Source: Fusarium oxysporum f. sp. lycopersici 4287
Taxonomy: Eukaryota > Ascomycota > Sordariomycetes > Hypocreales > Nectriaceae
Direction: 5' to 3'
NCBI RefSeq assembly: GCF_000149955.1
Contig: NC_030986.1
Location: 2,053,886 to 2,117,885 of the forward strand
DNA: 64,000 nt
This document shows positions 13,344 through 25,947 of this stretch, piece by piece (within the stretch, counting starts at the first letter, position 1; each line of letters opens with the position of its first letter). The notes under the pieces were generated by a model that was given only the letters and a program-made list of their open reading frames with translations, searched no databases and had not been told where the DNA came from. The translations under genes were made by a program, and so were the position numbers.

Positions 13344-14824
13344 GGTTTTACGTGCCCTTGAGGGGAAAACTGTGCTGTCTAGGTTGACAGGGTTGTCGAC
13401 GTTGTGAGTATTTATGCTGAAGTCGGATTTGTTCAAGGCTCTTGACCTGGTTGCAGGATCATGCGCCGTGTTGATGCAATTCCACTGGGTTCCAAGTATC
13501 CACCAAATCAACAGAGAATGATCACGGAATATAGACTCAATCCTAGGGGTTTGTCTGTCTTTATATATAAGGAGGTAGAGCGTGGGAAAACATGGTATTT
13601 ATATCACCAACACTAACCATCTTTCATTTTGATTCATTGACACCTCAATGGCGATCTTGCTTCGTGCCTAGCTCTCTATCATCAAGACGGTCATAGTTTG
13701 CTCAGCTAAGCGAACGATGACGTGCGAGCATAAATTTTCAGCTTTACTAAAGTTATTGCAAGCATTATCGCTCTGTTGTTCAACTGTGACATCCAGGAAT
13801 CGTTTCCTTCTTGGGTTTCTAGTGTCCAATTTGCGAGCAAACGCTGAATAATCAAAACAGTTAAGCCGAGCCCCTCTTCTACGCCTTTGGCTGATAACGT
13901 TATCATTCCAAGGTCAAGCATTCAGCTCTCATATGACACATTTACAAGGCAGTTCTGGTTACCTCATGTTCCTTCATCTCGATATCAAGGGCACAGAACA
14001 AAAGGCTGCCCCAATCAAATAAGTCAGGATTATTCCTATTAAATAATAAGACTTGCCACAATAAGTAAATGTCTTGATCTTTCGATTTTACAACTCTTCA
14101 TGTCATTTTCAGTGCAAGAGCTTGCTCTGAGTGGTGCATATATTGCAAATATTCATAATTAGGCTTTAGACAGTCATCTAGTTTTTCCGTCCCTCGAGAC
14201 TGGCATTTCTGAGTATCTGCATCTTCACTTTAAGTATATGAAGTAGAACACACAAAACATACCTTATGGTATAGCCACGAAGCTCAATGTCTTGACACCG
14301 CATATATGTTTAGTTTCAAAGTTTTGGTACAATCATCAAATAATGATCAGCAACGCTACTTCGAAAACAATCTGGACAAAGTCAAATGCCTGGTGCGGCA
14401 GATGCAGGAACAAGCCCAATGATTATCAGACCCTTGAACAAGGCACCGTCATCAAGCGTCATGGCTACAGTTGCGGCCCAGGCCGATCTCACTCAAACGA
14501 CACATAATACATATTACACATTATAGCAGGACCCGACACAAAATTTAAAAAAAAAAAAAAAAAAAAAACTATAAATTTTCTTCTTCTTTTGGTCTCTGCC
14601 GTATAAGACGGTAGACATCTTAGTCTATTGACACGCTCATGTTGTCAAAACTCATGACATGGTCTATACCTAGGCTGGCGATCTTAACCAGCACCCAAAT
14701 AATCACAACCAAAACTCCGGATATCGCTCTTCTTCAAGTTCATCGATGATATGATGACCAATTTCAGTCGTCGCATAATTCCTTCAAAGGCATCTCAAGC
14801 AGCTCTCTGTCGTATTTCGACCAC
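13344..14824. other. intergenic region, AT-rich
   Basis: About 1.5 kb between the OYE start and the cytochrome c peroxidase stop. It is AT-rich and contains a 22-bp adenine run at 14547-14568. No coding exon chain or RNA gene was recognised. Confidence 0.5.
14547..14568. repeat. 22-bp poly(A) run
   Basis: Uninterrupted adenines on the plus strand, about 255 bp beyond the cytochrome c peroxidase stop. It could be an ordinary homopolymer or the relic tail of a retroposed element. No flanking target-site duplication was recognised. Its exact length is likely unreliable given other homopolymer problems in this assembly. Confidence 0.8.
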
Positions 14825-15901
14825 TTATTCCTGGTTTGTGGGCTTAAAGGTCCAGCGCTGGTTCTCAGTGCCCTGGGCGAAAGGAACACCGAGCTCGAAT
14901 AGTCGGAGAACGACGTCGGAAAAGTCCTTGAAGAAGGCATCGTTATCCTTGGCGTACTTCTCGACCCAAGGCTTGAACTTCTTGTCCTCGATCAGGGCAA
15001 TGTCGCTAGGAAGCATCATCAGAGACTTGGTAGACTTGTCTTCGTACTGGGCAGGGCCGTTCCACTTCTTCCACTGCCACTTCTCTTCGACAAGTAGGCG
15101 GAAGTAGTCGTTGGTCAGGACGGTAGGGGAGAAAGTCCAGGGACCTTCGTAGCCGGATCGGTCAGTGTGGCAGCGGCCAAGAGCGTGGGCGCCGGAGAGG
15201 GCGACAATCTCCTGGTCGTTGAAGCCCATACGGTAGAAAATGTCTCGGAGATGTCCAGAGCGCTTTGAGGCGTCGGGAAGACGTCCGTCGGGTGTGCAAC
15301 CAGAGACATCACGATCAGAGCGACCAGGTCGGTAAGGAATGGCAGGGCCCAGCATCTCCTGGATAGCGCAAACACCAGCAAGGATCCAGAGGTCAGAGTA
15401 GGTGATCCAAGGGAACTTCTCCTTCACGGGTTCGAGGAAGGTGCGGGCAGCAGCCAGACCAGCATTGGCGCCGTGGTCAGCCTCAGGGGCGAATCGCATG
15501 GTGGCACCGTTGCTGCCACCAGTGCCAGTCTCCTTGTCGTAGGTACCGCTGGCGTGCCAAGCGAGACGTACGAGAACGGGGCCGTAGCTGCCGTCATCAT
15601 AGTCATCCTTCTCCTCCAGGCGAGCAGCAATCTCGTTGTAAACCTTCTGATAGTCGTCCTTGGTAGGGTTGAAAACCTTGGGGGTAGCGGAAGAAGCGCC
15701 GTTGGCGTAGAAGTAGTAACCAGCACCACCAGCGACAGCGGCACCGGTCAACCACACCCAGGCGGAAGATGACTTCTGCGCGGGCTCAGAAGAATAGTAT
15801 CGGCGACCCTGCTGGCGGATGACCTGTCTAGGAGCAATGGCGAAGCCGTTGCGAGTGGCGCGAGTGGCCGCGCGGGCGAACTGTCGGGTAGCGGAGGCCA
15901 T
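14825..15901 (-). CDS. CCP1: mitochondrial cytochrome c peroxidase
   Basis: Intronless, 358 aa from MASATRQ. An in-frame ATG lies 12 bp upstream (MLLKM). It is a class I haem peroxidase that reduces H2O2 with cytochrome c in the intermembrane space. An Arg/Ala-rich presequence (residues 1-35) is followed by a membrane-like segment ([19 protein letters not shown], about 48-66), which is the bipartite sorting signal of this family. The distal haem pocket is [12 protein letters not shown] with Arg112, Trp115 and His116. The proximal haem ligand is His239 in [12 protein letters not shown]. Trp255 in [15 protein letters not shown] corresponds to the radical-forming tryptophan. All key residues are intact. 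Confidence 0.95.
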   Translation of the reverse strand: MASATRQFARAATRATRNGFAIAPRQVIRQQGRRYYSSEPAQKSSSAWVWLTGAAVAGGAGYYFYANGASSATPKVFNPTKDDYQKVYNEIAARLEEKDDYDDGSYGPVLVRLAWHASGTYDKETGTGGSNGATMRFAPEADHGANAGLAAARTFLEPVKEKFPWITYSDLWILAGVCAIQEMLGPAIPYRPGRSDRDVSGCTPDGRLPDASKRSGHLRDIFYRMGFNDQEIVALSGAHALGRCHTDRSGYEGPWTFSPTVLTNDYFRLLVEEKWQWKKWNGPAQYEDKSTKSLMMLPSDIALIEDKKFKPWVEKYAKDNDAFFKDFSDVVLRLFELGVPFAQGTENQRWTFKPTNQE

Positions 15902-17972
15902 CTTTAAGAGCAAACGTTAGTTACAAGTTGAAAGACAGTGTTGAGTGTGCTTTTTATCGAGGCGGCGAAGGGGGAGCAAGCTTGTCTCAGTACTGTAGTG
16001 CTCAAGTTTGAACGTACCTTGGGTGTGTAAGCTTACAAAGTGGTAAGACGCTTTGGAAAAATGACTCCAAGGAATTGTAAAGAGAGGATGAAAGAGGAAG
16101 AAGTAAGAGTCAACACGAGAAGGTCTGTGGCATCTATTAAGAAGGGATGCGTCGGATGAAGTGGCGGGAAGCCGAGAGCGAAACGGGGACCTGCCGTGTC
16201 AGTGCCAGGAAGTCAGGCAGTCCCGACCCTAACTGATAACCTCTGCCAGGGACACGATTCATGGAGGGTTGCCGAACGAGGCAAGCAGCTTTTGTCTCAA
16301 GCCCAAGCCCTTTCCATTTCCGTGCCGGAGTGTATCGATCTTTGACATGTACGTGTTCCGAGATCGGGGAGGCCATGATGGAATTGCTGCTATTCACTGA
16401 GGTACTGGTTTGAAGAGCTCTTCCTTCAGATATCACTGCCATCGATGTACCACAAATTGATTCCTAACATCACCCTCAACTTCCCCAGGTACTCTCGCCT
16501 CGGAGCTGTACCCGGCTTCATGGACCGGCGCGATGTCTTGAAATTGAACATCAACAATTGGCCAATTTGATATCTCAGCCCCATTTCTTTTATCAAACCT
16601 GGCGGGGATGACGCTCTTATGGACCGGGTGGAGTCGGTGGAGATCCTTGGTAATGAAGATTCTCTCGCCTCTGAGAGGTTGCTAATACTGAGGCCTGTCG
16701 AGGGACAGCAGGGGTCATTCTTTGAAGCATTCAGTGTTATGCCCGCTTATGATTTAGCAACACTTCAACATGAGGCTCATGAGACAAGTCGTCTAAAAAC
16801 GGTTTCCATGTGTCAGGCCAAAAAGGGGACACCCTCTCGGCTGTGAACCACGAGGCGACCAACCATCAGAGTTCAGCTAGTCGAATTTGGAGAGACAAGA
16901 GAAAATTTCTGATGGATTGGGACCCTGAAAGTAACCCTCCATTACAGAATCCCAACGCCTCATCAGCTAACGCATAACGATCATCAGTCAGCACGGCGTG
17001 GCACCCGAATCGAAACAGGGCCTCCGTCTCCGATTGTTTCAACATCTATTATGGCACCGAGGATCAGATCAGAATGTCGTTATGGTGCAATACCTTTGAT
17101 TGGATTGTTCTCCATGAATGAAATCTTTGATGTCGAAAGAAGATTTGTCATATGTTGCTTTTAGGCACAAGCGCAGCAATGCCCTCCACAAGCGGGTACT
17201 TATGGAATCTTTTCTTGACAACAGGGGTCTACCCCAAAGATTCCAAATCGCTTCTCGCATGTGATTTCGTCATATCAGCAAATTACAACTTATTCTGAAC
17301 TCTTCAGTCTGGTCGTAACAGCCACTACAGTCATATTCTCATACAACAGCACATGCCTGATCACACGAATACATCCAATCTCTTTGGCCCCTGCTCTACT
17401 CTCTAAGGAATCGTCTACAAACTCGTGCGTTTCCCGTTTTCCTAGACTTGCATACTCTATACCTATCTACTAAGGTAGATTAGTAGCCATGATTGTAATC
17501 TCATCGAATGATTGAACATCCCGAATCCCGGAGACAAACTTTCTCCGACAATCCTCCGGTGGAGACAGAACATTTCTATCAAGTCGGCGAGTGCTGCCAA
17601 TGACTTCTCCTAATAAGAAACTAATGCAAGTGCTCGTTACCCCACAAGATCTGGACCAGACACCAGTTCAATGTTCCACTCATCAACAGCTTCATGCTCA
17701 TGGATAGATATAGATTTCTTCTACAACTTGTGATATGTCGTCAAGAATAATTCTCTGCCCGCCAAATTAAGGCAACTTCCAACTTCCAAGACATGCTGAA
17801 TAGCCGTACCTTATCCTCCGGGTTCATCCAAGCCACCTCTGCTATTGTATATGCAGGGGCGCCGTTTCGTTTATAGTACAACTCGAGTGCCCCACAACTT
17901 GATTAAGTCCTCCTGGATACCAGCGCCTCGAACACCTTTCACGTCCAGTTCAGTCCACCATATTTTTCATCC
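15902..17972. other. intergenic region, no gene supported
   Basis: 2.07 kb upstream of CCP1 and downstream of PRP39. Only unrelated short frames (60-101 codons) occur and no domains were recognised. The CCP1 promoter should lie in the first few hundred bases from 15902. Confidence 0.5.
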
Positions 17973-20302
17973 TCAGTTGAAGTCTGCGTTGCCCTGCGCA
18001 TCAGCGTCTGGTTCACCATGAGTCTCGTAGAAATGAGAGTATTGGGCCTCGGCCCTCTGCTTGCTAGCCTCGTCCAGCTCTCCCTTTGCAGCCCCATTCT
18101 CCTTGCCGCTGCCTGTAGAGAGTTTGGCTACCGACGATGGCCTTTAGACTGTTAGTTAGTATTCAGTAGCATCGGAGAGCATAGCAACTTACCCAAAGAT
18201 TTCTCTATCGATTTGCAAGAATACCTTCATGGCATCCTTGTCGCCTCTCTCGACCAAGTACGTGAGATATACTTGGGTCAAGTCCTTCTTGACTGATGGG
18301 GAGAGTCGGCTTCGTTCTCGGAGCTCGTCGAATACTTTCTTCATGCGCTCACTGTGTTGAGCTTCATTCTCGGCGCTTGTTGGCTGATCCAACTCAAACT
18401 TGAACCATCGATCCCAGAATAACCTGCTGTCCGCACACCACTGTACGTTCTTCACAAAAACCCCGCGAGCCTCTTCCACCAAACCCTTGGCTTTCAAGAG
18501 CAACAGAGCCCATTCTGCAACCAAAGCAGCCTTGGTGTACATGTCTACCGTAGCAGAGTCGATCTGGTCCTTGAACACCTGAATAGCAGCGTCAAGGCCG
18601 TTCTGTCGTCGCTGAACATTGGCCCATGACACAATGACCTCGACGCAGTCCGGTAGCCTCAGAAGGATTGCCTCGTGGATGTCAAGAGCAACGTCAACTC
18701 GGCCAGCACTTTCTTCGAAGTAAGCCCATTGCAGTCTAATGCCTGGTCGACTAACAGGCACGAACATCGTCGAAGCACGTGCATAGATGTTGCGAACTTC
18801 CTCTTGCTTGCCTTCCTGGCCACTCATCCACCGGGCATATCGGAACCAGAGGTCATCGTAATAAGCGCATGTGACAAGACATCGCTCATACAAAGCAACG
18901 GTTCGTGTAAAATCACCTTCAGCTTCCTCGAAATCCAGGTATTTGCGCCAGTTTACCAAGTCCTTGTGTTCTAAAGCGGTAACGTGAAAGTAGGGTCTTT
19001 TAATCTCCGATTCGTAGGTCCAGCGCTTCGATACCTCAGTTTGCGTCGCGGTGAAAATTTCGTAGTACATGGCATCGATCTTTGCACGAACATCGCGCTC
19101 AATCTCCAGCTCAGCCTTAGGACCGCCGCCATAAGCAATTGTTTCAGCCTCAACCTCCGCCCTGAAACGTGAGAGATCTTCGGCAGACACCACCTCTGTG
19201 ATGGGTTGATTGTGGGATAGCGATCGAAACCTCTCGTAGTAACGTGCATACTGGTGCATTGGTATGCGAATGATTCGTGCATGGATGGCGTAAATTTTGT
19301 CTTGTGCTTCCTGACGCTCTTCGTACTCAATGTACTTGTCCCAGAAAGGATGGGCAAGAAAATCGAGTCCCACAAAGGCTGATCCTCGCTCAAAGAGTCT
19401 AGAGAAAAACGTTAGCAAGTGAGCTCATTGCGGAAGGGATAACTCAGGGGAAAGGGTGGAGAGGATCAATACAGAGGGGAAGATGGTTGTGCGAGTGAGT
19501 AGCAAAACCGATATCATGTTCTACCGAGCAGGTGCGGGTGACGTGTAACGCAGGGACGACTTTGGAGTTTAGAACGAGCACGGATTGAGCATCAACAGAG
19601 CCTGGTAGGGAGCGTGAGAAAGCGTCCCGGCTAAAGGGGCTATCGCAGGCATATCTCACCATCAGACACTTTTGATAGTAGAGTGTAGAGCCCTCGCGGA
19701 TATGTCGACCGAGACCACTCAGGTCAAGCGGGAATACTGCGCCAGAAGGCATGTTAAGGAAAGGGGAAGGAAACCATCCAAATGGAACTTACTCTCTGAC
19801 GAGGTGTGGGTCATGGGTTGTCTCCATCTTGAAGGAGCAGTAGTCCGTCCACAAGTCGACAGAATTGGTGATGCTCGCGCATCCTCTCTCGTATACCTAT
19901 AACACTATGTCAGCCGTGTCGCAGGCAACGTCTGGAGTGTACAGACCATCTCAGCAGACTCGGGGCCGGCAATGTTGAACTCCATGTCGGCATATTTCTT
20001 CCAATAACCAAAGAGCAGAGGAAATTTAATGAGGAATCTGTCGTAGGCATCGCGGAAGGTTGCTAGTGCTTGAGGACTTGAGTTGCGATTCAAGCCACCC
20101 TCCAATGTCTCACAAGCTTTGATGAGGTTCTCCCAGTGCTCAAAGTTATCGGGGTCGGACTCCTGTTAGTGCGTCAAACCGTCAGTGTTCAAGTTCGAGC
20201 TTATGAAAGAAGCGGATAGAGACGAAAGCTTACCACCTCAGCATTGTGCTTGCGCACAGTTGCGTACTCCTCATCGGAGCCGAAATGACCGAAGTCGCTC
20301 AT
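17973..20302 (-). CDS. PRP39: pre-mRNA processing protein Prp39-like (U1 snRNP), HAT repeats
   Basis: Five exons, 20234-20302, 19947-20162, 19793-19896, 18193-19398 and 17973-18141, give 587 aa in one frame. The protein is built of half-a-TPR (HAT) repeats: ENLIKACETLEGG, YWKKYADMEF, VYERGCASITNSVDLW, FWDKYIEYEERQEAQDKIYA, LYERCLVTCAYYDDLWFRYA. This is the organisation of Prp39/Prp42, U1 snRNP proteins acting in 5' splice-site recognition. The start MSDFGHFGSDEEYATV begins the acidic N-terminus. The last intron uses an AAAG acceptor at 18142, because only that restores a conserved-looking tail ending in GNADFN. Intron 3 (19399-19792, 394 bp) is unusually long. Prp39 fits better than the paralogue Prp42, but the two cannot be separated firmly by eye. 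Confidence 0.88.
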
Positions 20303-21825
20303 GACGTTGGAGTGTTTAGTGCTTCGTCTCCCAGAATCGCGTAATTTAATTAATATTAGGAAATTAGCGATAAATATTCGATCTCGCGGTGCGGGTTTGA
20401 AGCTGAGAAGTTTGTAGATAGGAGATGACGCTTGAGGCTCACGTCTGTCGCGAAAGGCAGGGGCTGGAAGTTCGCGCCGCAGACAAGCTCTTTTTTTTCC
20501 CAGGTACTTTCTGGGTTAGTCACTGGCTAAAGAACTTCCGATGCACGTGCTCAAGTCAAGACGCGCAAAATAGTCGTAAATCGGTGCTACCAGGGAATTT
20601 GATGCAAGCAGGTCTCTACTTGTCTAGCAAGTCTCCGCAATTGACATGGGTCTTCAGATTCAGCCCGGGCCAACAATTTGCCGTTCTCAGGATGACTCAG
20701 CGTCAACGAAAGCTTACAGATATTTTTGGCGAAGCGGTGCAGGAGAAGCGTTCTTCTTCTTTTCTCTATCCTAAAATGGGCTTATGATGATTCTCACATA
20801 AACATATGATAGGAAGAGAATGAACGCTCTCTTTTAGAGAGCATGATCTCAATTTCGAATCTGAAGCTCTCTTATTTTTTTTGGTTTCTATTGTTGCGCG
20901 ACGGTCTCCGATTCTTCGGCAATATCATATATAATCTTGTGTCCCAAAACAAGATCGCATATCACGGATCTTGCGCATGTCTTAGGGGCTACCCTTTTCT
21001 TTGAGATACCTCACATCTTTATGTTATTATATGGCAATTTTTCAACGAGCTGGGCTGTCTCTTTGGAAGTGTTCCTGCCTTGGCGTCTTTCGAATCTTGT
21101 TTGGCAACTCTTCTCTCCAAGCCAAATTAAGCACTTCGGCGGGTATATGCGAAGCTTGCTGGTCCGGCCAGAATTCGTGGCAAAGTCTCGTGGCCTGATA
21201 TGATGTTTTATTATGACCCTATGACTTCCCAAAGGTTGATGTTTTGTTTTAACATTGATAGCAAAAAGTCTGTCAAATTGGAGGTATCGTGGGCGCAGAG
21301 GTACATTGGTCTTGACCCATAAGGTAAAAGTAAATGCGCAAAATTCGCGCTCTTGACTTTATCCAAGAGTCTGTCCCCCAGTGCATCATGGACGATGGGT
21401 CTGCATGATAATAATGTATTGTGTTCAAATGTTTCATGCTAAAGCTCAAAGATCCAGCGTTTGGCTATCCGTAGATGCCACTGGTGGGGCTTCGTCCACT
21501 GGCTATTAGCAGTCAGGGGTCTCTCATCATGGTACCCCAGCTGAGAAACGTCATTTGTAGAGCGTCCAGTCCAAACCAGCGCCTCTTACATTCGTCTAAC
21601 GCCCAAAGCTCAAAACTTCATCCAAACATTGGCTGAACCCTACAGAGCCCAACTACGCCCGCCCGAAAGTCTCTTGTCTTTAACATTTATCTTACGTGCT
21701 TCCAATCGATCATGGGTCAAAAGAAATATTGAAATCATTTCGCAATCGCAAGCGCAATCCTATCGTGGACACGTTGAACCTTGTATCCTCTACCCATTCC
21801 ATGTTATCCTACTGAGCAATACACG
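20303..21825. promoter_or_regulatory. divergent promoter region between PRP39 and the phosphoinositide phosphatase
   Basis: 1.5 kb between two start codons pointing away from each other. It is AT-rich in the middle (around 20860-20950). No exon chain, RNA gene or repeat was recognised. Confidence 0.45.
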
Positions 21826-24800
21826 ATGGAATATTCCTCAGGGGCCTATTCTTCCCAGGCTCCCTCTCCCGAAAAGTCATGCGAGCTCTACATACGCGAC
21901 TATCCTCATCGATCCATTGCCATTGTTTCAACCTCACACACTCTGATTCTTCGATATACTACCTCCACCAGTGAAGCCATCGCGAACGGCTCGCTTACAT
22001 CCTTAGCTGCGTCTACGAGGAGCCGCGGAAACCCCGGCGAAGCCTTGGTATCGAAATGCATGGTCGAGTTCGCACCTGTGTCGAGGCATTTACTGCAGGA
22101 CTATCGCCGTCTGACACATCGACCGATATACGGGACACTAGGCTTGATCACAGTTAACAGCGAGGTCTTCCTATCTGTCATTACGCATGCAACACGTGCT
22201 GCCACCTTGCGGCCTGGCGAGACTGTTGAACGTATAGTTGGAGTAGCGTTCTACTGCCTGAGCAGCGCGGACTACGACGATGTTGTTCCTCTAGAATCAC
22301 TTGATCCGGAGTTTTCGGATTCTGCATCGGTGCAGTCTGCTCCCTATGGACAAGGCCTTGGTCGAAGAGAAGTTGCCATGGAGCACCCATGTCATGAGCT
22401 TCGCAACCTACTAAGCAACGGAACATTTTACTACAGTACAGATTTCGATCTCACAAACCGGCTTCAAGACAGGTTCGTTGTTATCTGACCCTGTATAGCA
22501 TTAGACTGACAAGAAATAGACCAATCAATTCCAACTCGTTCGAAATCGACAATTTCGACGATGGGTTTCTCTGGAACTCGTTCATGATCAGTCCTCTTGT
22601 CCAGTTTCGTTCTCGTCTTATGCCTCATGAGCGAGCTGCACTTGATTCGTCACGAATACTGACATCAGCAATTCGTGGTTTCTGTAAGACCATGACAATT
22701 CCGCTAAGCTCTTCGCCCCTGAAGAATGTCAAGTCAGGAATGCCTTCTTTTATGACTCTCATATCTCGCCTATCCTGTCGCAGAGCTGGAACTCGCTTCA
22801 ACTCACGAGGTATTGACGATGATGGGCATGTGGCAAACTTTGTTGAAACTGAAACCACTTTCTGGAGCCCGGCGGGAACCATGTTCTCCTATGCTCAAGT
22901 GCGCGGATCAGTACCTGTGTTTTGGGAGCAAGCAGCCGACCTTATTCCAGGTCGGCAGAAGATCACAGTCACCAGATCTCCCGACGGGACACAGCCGGCC
23001 TTCAACAAACATTTTGAGGAGCTCGAGCAATCGTACGGAGCTGTCCATGTCATCAATCTTCTTAGTGAGACAAAGCCTGGCGAGGTTGAGCTCAGTACAC
23101 TCTACCACAATGGTATCAAACACTGTCCATTAAGTCGTGCTGGACCAGACGGATCTTCGGACCATGCTCTCTTGCGAGAAACCAATTACGATTTCCACGC
23201 AGAAACAAAAGGGCCAGCGGGATATGAAGCTGCCCGAGATATCCGCCGCTATATTGAGGACTCTACCGACGGTTTTGCATACTTTCTTGCGGAGGAGACA
23301 AGCGAACCGAGATACGACCATGATGGCTCTGGACAAGCTCGTATGGTGGTTGTACTTCAGCAGGAGGGTGTCTTCCGAACCAATTGTCTGGACTGTCTTG
23401 ATCGAACTAATCTTGTGCAGACCATGATCTCACAGATGGCAGTTGAGGCCTTTCTTGGACATCGGGGTGAATTTGCTGCCTCTGACTTCTGGATGAGACA
23501 TTCCAGTCTCTGGGCAGACAACGGCGACTCTTTATCCAAGACCTATGCTGGGACAGGCGCACTCAAGTCATCTTTTACACGTCATGGAAAGATGTCTCTT
23601 GCAGGGGCTGTGGCTGACGTGCGAAAGTCTGTCCAACGTATCTATCACAACAACTTCCTCGACCCCTCTCGTCAAATCACTATTGACATGCTTTTGGGTC
23701 GCCTCGTTGGGCAAGCACCGGTCCTTCTGTTCGATCCCATCAGCGATTTCGTTTCAACAGAACTGTCCAAAAGGAGTAGCGAGTTCACGTCATACAATAG
23801 CATCACCATATGGGTTGGTACGTTCAACCTTAATGGCCGTACCGAAGGCGTCAATGATGATCTTGGCCCTTGGTTATTCCCAGAGACCTTGGGAGATGCC
23901 CAGCCGGACATTTATGTCGTTGGTTTTCAAGAAATCGTAGAGCTCAGTCCGCAGCAGATCATGAACAGCGACCCATCACGGAAGAACCTATGGGAGCGAG
24001 CCGTGAAGCGCAATCTCAACGATCGACAAAAGCGATTGGGGGGCGAGAGGTATGTGTTGCTACGGAGCGGGCAGTTGGTTGGGGCAGCCCTCTGCATTTT
24101 TGTAAAGACACCCAGTCTGGCCAACATTAAGAACGTGGAGGGTAGCGTGAAAAAGACTGGCATGTCTGGCATGGCTGGAAACAAGGGTGCTGTGGCGATC
24201 CGATTCGACTATGCCAACACTCATATATGTTTTGTCACGGCACATCTGGCTGCTGGCTTTTCAAACTACGATGAACGCAACCGCGATTATGCAACAATCC
24301 ATCACGGTTTACGCTTCCAACGGAACCGGGGAATCGATGATCATGGTAAGTGCTCTTGGTATTGTGTTCGCTGAAGCCACATATACTGACAAAAACAGAC
24401 GCCGTCATCTGGTTGGGCGACTTCAACTATCGCATTGGCCTCAACTTGGAAACTGCGCGTGCATTAGTGAAGAAGCGTGACTTTGAGACGCTATACGAGA
24501 ATGATCAGCTCAATCTGCAGATGGTAGCTGGATTATCGTTCCCCTTTTATTCTGAAGCTCGCATCACGTTCCCTCCGACGTACAAGTTTGACATAGGTAC
24601 CGATGACTATGATACCTCGTAAGTCCACTTTCATGTATCGGTGCTTCTATTCACGAATTCTGACGAGTCTACAGTGAGAAAGCTCGCATTCCTGCGTGGA
24701 CGGATCGTATCCTCAGGAAGGGTTCCAACCTCAGGCAGATCTTGTATAACTCGGCACCTCTCAAATTCTCAGATCACCGACCTGTCCACGCTGCCTTCGA

Positions 24801-25947
24801 ATGCAGGGTGAGCACCGTGGATGAACAGCTGCGAGAAAAGATCAGTAAGGAGTTGTATCAACGTCGAAAAGCCGAGGTCGGAGACGCAACAGCTCATCTT
24901 GGCACTGGCGAGGACAGCGATGATGAAGATCTCATTGGCTATGATTCTATCGAGCCCGGGCTTCCTCCCGCAAGTTCGGATCGCCAGAAGTGGTGGCTCG
25001 ACAACAAGCAGCCCGCTCGTGCCGCGGTACCTGTGCCCAAACCCAGAAACGGGCAAGCCGTAGGGCTCAATCCCAATCGTCCTTCAAATCCTTTTGGCCT
25101 TACGGAAGAGCCGGACTGGATCTCTATTCCAAGATCGTCGTCAAAGGCATCTTTGTCTAGCATGTCAAGTTCACCATTTGAAAAAGTTAACTTGCCCAAC
25201 GTCATGGCATCAGGGTCGAGTATTCAACCTCGAAAGCTGCCACCCCCATATGACCCATCAGCATTGCCAGCCAAGGTCGGGCGCATGAATCTTCTAGACG
25301 ACCATGCTCCTATGGGCCATGTCGAGACGCCACCTCCGCCACCACCTCCGCGACGAGGAACATCAGGAGTAGCGGCAATGGGACAGACACCACCGAGCAA
25401 CGGGTTTGGTCTTAATAGGGTGCAGACTCAACCGCTGCCTCCGCCTCTTCGGCCTACATCCGCAGCTTCTCATGCTTCCCAGTTCTCGCAGAACAGCAAG
25501 GCTGGGAAACCTGCGCCGCCAGTAGCAAAGAAGCCTGCACATCTGACCACGACATCGCCAAGCTCAAGCCCAGCACTGAGCCAGAGTGCCATGGAAGATG
25601 ACTTTCGGCCACCGCTGCCAACGAGGGCTAACACCGGAGGTCTCACAGGAAGCCCTCACTCACAGGACATCGGAGCCGCCGCACGGAAGCCCGTAGCACC
25701 TCCGAAGCCTGGCATGAACGGAACTGGCGCAAAACCGTCTAGCTCGATCGGAGCGGTAGGACTGCCCGGGATGACGGGCGGAGTGCCATCCCGCCGGGCA
25801 GCGCCACCAGTGCAGCCCAAGCCGCAGTTGCCGCAACAGAACCAAAACCAGCATCAACGACAAGGGTCTACGGATCTATTGGGATCTCTGGGTGAAGGTC
25901 AAGAGGTAGGAGGATGGGAAACGTTGAAGCCGAGCACAAGAGCATAG
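21826..25947 (+). CDS. INP52: synaptojanin-like polyphosphoinositide phosphatase (Sac + 5-phosphatase)
   Basis: Exons 21826-22472, 22520-24345, 24399-24618 and 24675-25947, with introns of 47, 53 and 56 bp, give 1321 aa. The N-terminal Sac domain carries the CX5R catalytic motif in RTNCLDCLDRTN (about residue 502) and looks active, unlike yeast Inp51. The inositol polyphosphate 5-phosphatase domain starts at about residue 648 (WVGTFNLNGRTE). It contains GMAGNKGAVAIRF, WLGDFNYRIGL (about 829), PAWTDRIL and FSDHRPVHA (about 930). The last ~380 residues are Pro/Ser-rich with PPPPPPPRR-type runs, expected to bind SH3 proteins. Family members turn over PI(4,5)P2 and PI4P at the plasma membrane, endocytic patches and Golgi. 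The exact assignment to Inp52 or Inp53 is not resolvable here. Confidence 0.93.

Noticed and set aside
14547..14568. Poly(A) run as the tail of a retroposed gene or LINE
   Set aside because: No reverse-transcriptase or processed-gene sequence and no target-site duplication were recognised next to it.
19444..19752. 102-codon frame inside PRP39 intron 3 as an extra exon
   Set aside because: No homology to HAT repeats. Joining exon 3 to exon 4 directly gives the continuous conserved sequence VRELFERGSAFVG. Kept only as an observation about intron length.
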